The notes under the pieces: generated by a model
What the model was told of the DNA's origin: nothing
The model's input: only the letters and a program-made list of their open reading frames with translations
Database searches by the model: none
Source: Dehalococcoidales bacterium
GTDB lineage: Bacteria > Chloroflexota > Dehalococcoidia > Dehalococcoidales > UBA5627
Direction: 5' to 3'
Assembly (NCBI GenBank): GCA_028706995.1
Contig: JAQTVR010000013.1
Coordinates: forward strand, 1-16,654
Length of the DNA: 16,654 nt
Translations under genes and position numbers: made by a program
Shown here: positions 8,821 through 13,900 of the stretch, piece by piece
Layout: each line of letters starts with the position of its first letter
Numbering within the stretch: the stretch's first letter is position 1

Positions 8821-8900
8821 AACAGGGTTAAAAACAGGTATATGCAGGTGTGCCAAAACACGGAAATTGGCATAAGCTTCATGCATCTGAAAAACAAGCT
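8821..8900 (+). other. 5' part of the structured leader: hairpins upstream of the aptamer
   Basis: This stretch has no coding potential but contains local pairing. TGCCAA (8851-8856) pairs with TTGGCA (8867-8872). GGC (8869-8871) plus AGCTT (8875-8879) could alternatively pair with AAGCTGCC (9010-9017), forming an antiterminator or extended P1 with a 3-base bulge. CAGGGTT (8823-8829) is the exact complement of AACCCTG (8911-8917) inside aptamer helix P2. These competing pairings suggest the leader begins upstream of 8823. No strong promoter could be assigned. Confidence 0.35.
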
Positions 8901-9017
8901 GTAAAAAGCAAACCCTGAGTAATCAGGGGACGAGTCTGCAAAGACTCCCCAGTTTCGTGCAGTGAAATAGGGGCAAAGCCACGGGTCCCGATGAAATATC
9001 GAGATAGCCAAGCTGCC
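8901..9017 (+). promoter_or_regulatory. Cyclic-di-GMP-I (GEMM-I)-type riboswitch aptamer with a 41-nt insertion
   Basis: The 5' half has AGCAAACC (8907-8914) and a P2 helix CCCTGA/TCAGGG (8913-8918/8923-8928) closed by a GNRA tetraloop GTAA. GGGACG follows at 8927-8932. The 3' half has CAAAGCC (8974-8980), ACGGGTC (8981-8987), a CGAT/ATCG-closed hairpin (8989-9001), GATAGCC (9003-9009) and AAGCTGCC (9010-9017). These blocks and their order match the GEMM-I consensus. In the usual RNA GGGACG is followed directly by CAAAGCC; here 8933-8973 intervene. The inserted part forms two hairpins: GAGTC/GACTC (8932-8936/8943-8947) and CCCC..TTTCG/TGAAA..GGGG (8947-8973). Known members bind cyclic di-GMP at the P1-P2-P3 junction. 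Binding by this split form is unproven. It precedes the PorV pair and NHL gene. Confidence 0.7.
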
Positions 9018-9044
9018 AGTTAACTACACAAAGGCGGCTTTTTT
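9010..9044 (+). terminator. Riboswitch-controlled intrinsic terminator (expression platform)
   Basis: AAGCTGCC (9010-9017) pairs with GGCGGCTT (9033-9040), eight pairs with one G-U. The loop is 15 bases and a run of six T follows at 9039-9044. The 5' arm is also the 3' P1 strand of the aptamer, so ligand-stabilised P1 would prevent terminator formation. That arrangement predicts transcription of the downstream genes when cyclic di-GMP is high (ON switch). It ends 23 bases before the first PorV start codon. Confidence 0.75.
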
Positions 9045-9067
9045 GTTTATCCTTAAAGGAAGAAAAA

Positions 9068-10042
9068 ATGGTAAAAAACACCCCTAAGATCCTAAATAAA
9101 AGCATTCTTATAGCAGCAATGACTGTTATCCTGGTCCTTGTTGCTATTTGCGCTTTTGCCTGGGGGACCAAAGACGTTGGTACCGCTTCCCTGGAATTCT
9201 TGCGTATTGGCGTGGGGGCGCGGCCAGCTGCCTGCGGTGAGAGCTTTGTGGCAGTAGCCAATGATGCCACAGCTATTTTCTGGAATCCGGCTGGCTTGGC
9301 CCAGCTTAATAACCAGGAAGTTTCCGTCATGCATTTAGAATGGTTTGGCGGATTTAAATATGATTCCCTGAGCTATGTTTATCCGACGGCAAAAGGTAAT
9401 TTTGGCGCCGGCTTTGTCTATCTGCACAATAATGATATTGATAAAACCAGTGCTGCCCCTGGCGGCAGGTATAACCGGGATGGATTCTTTACTTTCAGCG
9501 ATAGTGCGTTGGTTGCTTCATACAGCAATAAACTGAACGAGAGCCTGCTCTACGGGATCAATGCCAAGTTTATCCAGGAAGCCATTGATGGCAGCCAGGA
9601 CTATTCATTAGTGACTGACCTGGGACTGATCTATTATGATTCTAAGCATAAGATAAAGCTTGGATCTTCTATCCAAAATATTGGACTTAAAACAAATGGT
9701 GCTTTTCCTCCCATAGTTATCCGCTTGGGTATTGCCTGCAATCCCTTTTCCAAAGACCTTACTTTAGCCTCAGATATTGACCTGCCGAAAGCTGGCCGTC
9801 CCAGCCTAAACCTTGGAGCCGAATACTGGTTCAAGGGCATTTTAGCTATCAGGGCAGGATATAAATACAAAAATGGCAATGCAGAGATGGACAATATAGT
9901 TGGTTTGACTGCTGGCATGGGCCTTAGAATAAGGAATTACATGCTTGATTATGCCTTTGTGCCTTATGGGGAATTGGGTAATACCCATAGGCTGTCTTTA
10001 AGCCTCCAATGGGGCAATAAAACAATGGAAGAAACCAGATGA
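9068..10042 (+). CDS. PorV/PorQ-family outer-membrane protein, first paralogue
   Basis: 324 residues. The ATG is preceded by AAGGAAG at 9056-9062, a clear ribosome-binding site, which fixes the start. An N-terminal signal peptide (positive residues, hydrophobic 14-28, cleavage after A-F-A near 31) leads into the family signature: 'ASLEFLRIGVGARP', 'ESFVAVANDATAIFWNPAGLAQL' and 'MHLEWFGGFKYDSLSYVYP'. Alternating beta-strands then continue to the end, with a final 'LDYAFVPYGELGNTHRLSLSLQW' strand pair, consistent with a FadL-like barrel. PorV (LptO) in Bacteroidota shuttles type IX secretion cargo at the outer membrane. Here the specific role is inferred. Expression should depend on the riboswitch terminator just upstream. 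Its last four bases (ATGA) overlap the start of the next gene, indicating translational coupling. Confidence 0.85.
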   Translation: MVKNTPKILNKSILIAAMTVILVLVAICAFAWGTKDVGTASLEFLRIGVGARPAACGESFVAVANDATAIFWNPAGLAQLNNQEVSVMHLEWFGGFKYDSLSYVYPTAKGNFGAGFVYLHNNDIDKTSAAPGGRYNRDGFFTFSDSALVASYSNKLNESLLYGINAKFIQEAIDGSQDYSLVTDLGLIYYDSKHKIKLGSSIQNIGLKTNGAFPPIVIRLGIACNPFSKDLTLASDIDLPKAGRPSLNLGAEYWFKGILAIRAGYKYKNGNAEMDNIVGLTAGMGLRIRNYMLDYAFVPYGELGNTHRLSLSLQWGNKTMEETR

Positions 10043-10950
10043 AAAGACTCATTTTTCGTGCTATTTTTATATTGTTGATGTTCCTACAGGTGGTAGCCAT
10101 TGCCTGGGCATGGGATAATGCCTGTGCCTTCTTAAGGACTGGAGGAGGAGCTCGGTCATTGGGAATGGGAGGCACCGGATTAGTGAAAGCAAATAACGCC
10201 ACAGCCATATATTGGAATCCGGCATTGTTGGCAGACTTGCAGCAGATGTACCTGGATACCACTTACAGTAATAAGTTCACCTCAGAGGTGGAATATGGTT
10301 TTGTCGGATTTGTCTATCACGGGTTCGGAGTAGGGGTGTTAAGGCAGGGAGTACGCGACATTGAGAAAAGTACCAGCCTGGACACTAATTCCCGGCCGAT
10401 TATCAGTGGCAGTTTTAACAACGAAGAAGACGCGATATACTTTAGTTATGGACACAGATTAAATGACAGGATCAGTATAGGTTCCAGTCTTAAGTACATT
10501 TATCAGAGTTTGGATGACGGCAAAGCTAATGCCTTCAGTCTGGACCTGGCTGGTATGTACAGAATATGGGAAACTGATACTAAGCAATTAAGAGCGGGAA
10601 TGAATTTACAAGATGTAAATCGGCCTGCTTTTAAATGGAGTACTGGACAAAGTGACAAGATACCTTCCAATCTGAAGGCTGGGGTGGCCTATGAACAAAA
10701 GATACGCAAATTATATTTGGATAAGATAATAATTTGTCTGGAAGAGAATAAGCGGGAGAGCAGGCCCTGGGTGACTAATGCTGGAGTCGAGCTCAGTACC
10801 TCTTTATATACTACTATCAGGGCTGGATATAATGGTAAAAACATGACTTTCGGTGCTTCCTTATTCCACAAATACGTCTATATTGACTATGCTTTTACGC
10901 CGCATACTTTGGGCGACACACACTGGTTCTCCATCGGGGGTAAGTTTTGA
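10039..10950 (+). CDS. PorV/PorQ-family outer-membrane protein, second paralogue
   Basis: 303 residues starting at the ATG of an ATGA overlap with the first paralogue. The signal peptide (MKRLIF.., hydrophobic core, cleavage after A-W-A at about 24) precedes 'CAFLRTGGGARSLGMGGTGLV' and 'NNATAIYWNPALLADL', the same family signature as its neighbour. It ends 'YIDYAFTPHTLGDTHWFSIGGKF', with a terminal Phe typical of outer-membrane barrel proteins. Overall sequence has diverged strongly from the first paralogue, so duplication is not recent. The ends of the two proteins align well ('DYAF.P...LG.TH..S'). Two PorV-type genes in tandem next to a giant secreted protein suggest a dedicated outer-membrane partner for that protein, which is inference. 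Its TGA overlaps the TTG start of the NHL gene. Confidence 0.85.
   Translation: MKRLIFRAIFILLMFLQVVAIAWAWDNACAFLRTGGGARSLGMGGTGLVKANNATAIYWNPALLADLQQMYLDTTYSNKFTSEVEYGFVGFVYHGFGVGVLRQGVRDIEKSTSLDTNSRPIISGSFNNEEDAIYFSYGHRLNDRISIGSSLKYIYQSLDDGKANAFSLDLAGMYRIWETDTKQLRAGMNLQDVNRPAFKWSTGQSDKIPSNLKAGVAYEQKIRKLYLDKIIICLEENKRESRPWVTNAGVELSTSLYTTIRAGYNGKNMTFGASLFHKYVYIDYAFTPHTLGDTHWFSIGGKF
10936..10941 (+). promoter_or_regulatory. Ribosome-binding site selecting a TTG start
   Basis: GGGGGT ends 5 bases before TTG at 10947. It is the only purine-rich site well placed for a start that keeps the whole signal peptide. A second TTG at 10956 would have its purines directly abutting it. Confidence 0.45.
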
Positions 10951-13900
10951 GTAGGTTGCTGCACAGTATTAAAAATATAGCAATATCAGGAATAGCATTA
11001 GTAGTACTGCTGATTCCTGTTTTTGCTTTTACTGAGCCGGTAATCGCGGATATTACCTCGCCGATTAATTATTCTGTGACTCAAGATACCGCAGTAAATA
11101 TTATCGGTACTGCCAGTGGGACAGATTTCACCGGGTACACATTAATAATGTCACATAATGGTCAGAGTCAGGAACTCGTTAATGTCACTACGCCAGTCGA
11201 AAATGGTATCCTCGGAACCGTGAATATTCCAGCCCAGGAAGAAGGGGTATATCAGATAAATTTGAGCGTTTATGGCTATAACATGGCGGTAGCGCAAAGA
11301 AATATAGTATTTTCCAAGGGTCGCACTCAGTTTACAGCCGTTTATAATGAAGCGGCATCACCAACCCCAGCTCTTTACGGTGTTTGTACTGGCAAAGACG
11401 GGAAGATCTATTTGGCCGATATCGGTAATAACAGGATAACGGTGCTGAATCCGGATGGGAGTTTCTTTAAAGTTATTGGTGAGGGAGAGGTTATAAAACC
11501 TTATGGCATTGCTTTGGACGATAATGACAACGTTTACGCGCCCTCCGGAACAACTATCAGGGTTTATGACAAGGAAGGCAATTTCCAGCGCAGTATAACC
11601 GACTCAAGAATGGCAAATATTCAAGGCGTTACGGTAAAAGAAAACAAACTATATGTTGCGGAATACAATAATCACGAGGTTTTGGTATTTGATCTGTTTG
11701 GGAACTTCTTATTTGCATTCGGCAAAGATAATCTAGTCGGGGCATTAGACGTTGCTATTGATGATGAAGGACGGGCTTATGTCGGCAATGGGTACGGCGC
11801 ATACAATGTGGTCGTTTTTGACTTGCGCGACAACAATAAATATTTATATAGTTTTGGCAATTTTAATATCCCAACTGATGTAGAGCTCGATAAAAATGGA
11901 TTACTATATATAGTGGATTTTAGTAGTAATTCAATTTTAGTTTATCATAAAGAAGGGATCTATATAGGCACTGCGATCGCTCCTGGCCAAATTTATTACC
12001 CATATAAATTCCATATAGGCGCAGACGGATATTTATACACTACAGAATATTATAATTACAGGATTCAAAAGTTTAAAGTTAATTATACTTGCCCACTGGC
12101 GGAACTTACATCGCCGGCTGATTATAGTTTAGTGCAGAATTCAATTAGTATCACCGGTATTGCGGCCGGCCCGGATTTCTTGAGTTACAAGCTGGAATAT
12201 GCCCGTTTCGGGCAGTGGCAGGATATCGGGACCTATACGACGCCAGTCACTGATGGCGTACTGGGAACCCTGACCTTGCCGGAAAATGAAGAAGGAATCT
12301 ATCAATTAAAGTTAACGGTAAAAGATAAGTATGGCGTAGAAATTTCCAGAACAACCTTTTTTGCCAAGGGTAGGATACAGCTTCTTAACAAAGCTGATGC
12401 TGCAGTATCCAGCGATGATATGGTTGAAGACAACAGTGGAAATCTTTGGGTGTCGGAAACTAACAATGCCCGGATCGCCATTTATGATCATGACCTGCAT
12501 CTGATTAAATACGCTGGTACTGGTATTTTAAGCGGTTATACTTTAGGTCTGGCTAGAGATGCGACTGGCAATATTTACGTTTGTGATGGGGGCTCTAAAT
12601 CCATAATGGTTTTTGACCCGACTGGCAACTCTAGCGGAAGTTTTGGCTCAGGTCAGCTCACCAGCCCATATGCAATCACTATTGACAGTAGCGGTTACAT
12701 CTACGTGGTGAATAGAAGTGAAAGTAATGTGATGGTCTTTGATCAGAACAGGAATTATCTCTACACTTTTGCCCAGGGGTATGCAGGTTATGATATAGCG
12801 GTGAAAGGCACCAAAGCCTATGTAGTTAATGGCAGCACTAATGTCTATGTATTCGATATTTCTAAAAATGGGCAGTACTTATACGCGTATACTAATGACA
12901 ATTATAGCCGCGGCCTGATAGGGATCGAGAAGGGGCCTGATGGTCTGCTCTATGTGAATATTGGTTATTATGTTAAAGTCTTTAGTGAAGATTTGGGTCC
13001 TCTCTACCAGATCGGTATTGACAGTCCTGGTAATGCACCTGGGAGCTTCCAGTATACTTATAGGACCCATGTCCTGAACGATGGCCTTTATATAATAGAT
13101 TATAGCGGCGGTAATATTCAGAAATTTAAATTGTCTGTATCTTGCCCTCAGGCATCCATAACTAATCCCGCGACATATAGCAGTGTTAGCAGCTTGATAA
13201 GCATCACCGGTACCGCTGCCAGTCCTGATTTTGCCAGCTATAAACTGGAATATGCCCGCTTTGGACAATGGCAGGAAATAGGGACGTATACCACAGCTGT
13301 GCAAAATGGAATATTGGGAACCTTGATTCTGCCGGAAACCGAAGAAGGCATGTATGAATTGAGACTGACTGTTACAGATACTTATGGGGCTGTTAATATT
13401 AAAACTTCAATTTTCTCCAAAGGCCGGTCTCGATTGGAAGCCTTGTATACAGGGGCCGGATCGCAATTCTCCTCCCTGATCGGTATTTGTACCGGCAAGG
13501 ATGGTAAAATGTATCTTGCCGATAGAGGGTACAATCGGATAACTGTATTAAATAGTGACGGTACTTTTTATAAGGCTATTGGGCAAGGTGATATCTCATA
13601 TCCTTACGGTATTGCTGTTGATGAAAGCGATAATATTTATGTTTGCTCAGGTAATACTAACGTAAGGGTTTATGACAAAGAAGGTAATTTCTTGCGCAGT
13701 ATTACCCATCCTAAAATCACTAATGTGCAAGGGGTTACGGTTAAGAATAGTAAATTATATGTAGCCGAATATGGCAATCATGAAATACTTATCTTTGATC
13801 TGCTAGGTAATTATCTGGATGAATTTGGTAAAGATAACCTGATTGGAGCTTATGACGTTGCCATAGATGATAACGGCAGGGCTTTTGTTGGTAACGGTTA

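Noticed and set aside
8830..8900. A second, tandem riboswitch aptamer upstream of the first
   Set aside because: Hairpins are present, but none of the conserved GEMM-I blocks (GCAAACC, GGGACG, CAAAGCC, GATAGCC) occurs there.
8679..9011. 110-codon minus-strand ORF across the stop of the giant hydrolase and the leader RNA
   Set aside because: It overlaps the FlgD-like C-terminus and the conserved riboswitch blocks, its protein has no recognisable domain, and its length is expected by chance in AT-rich DNA.
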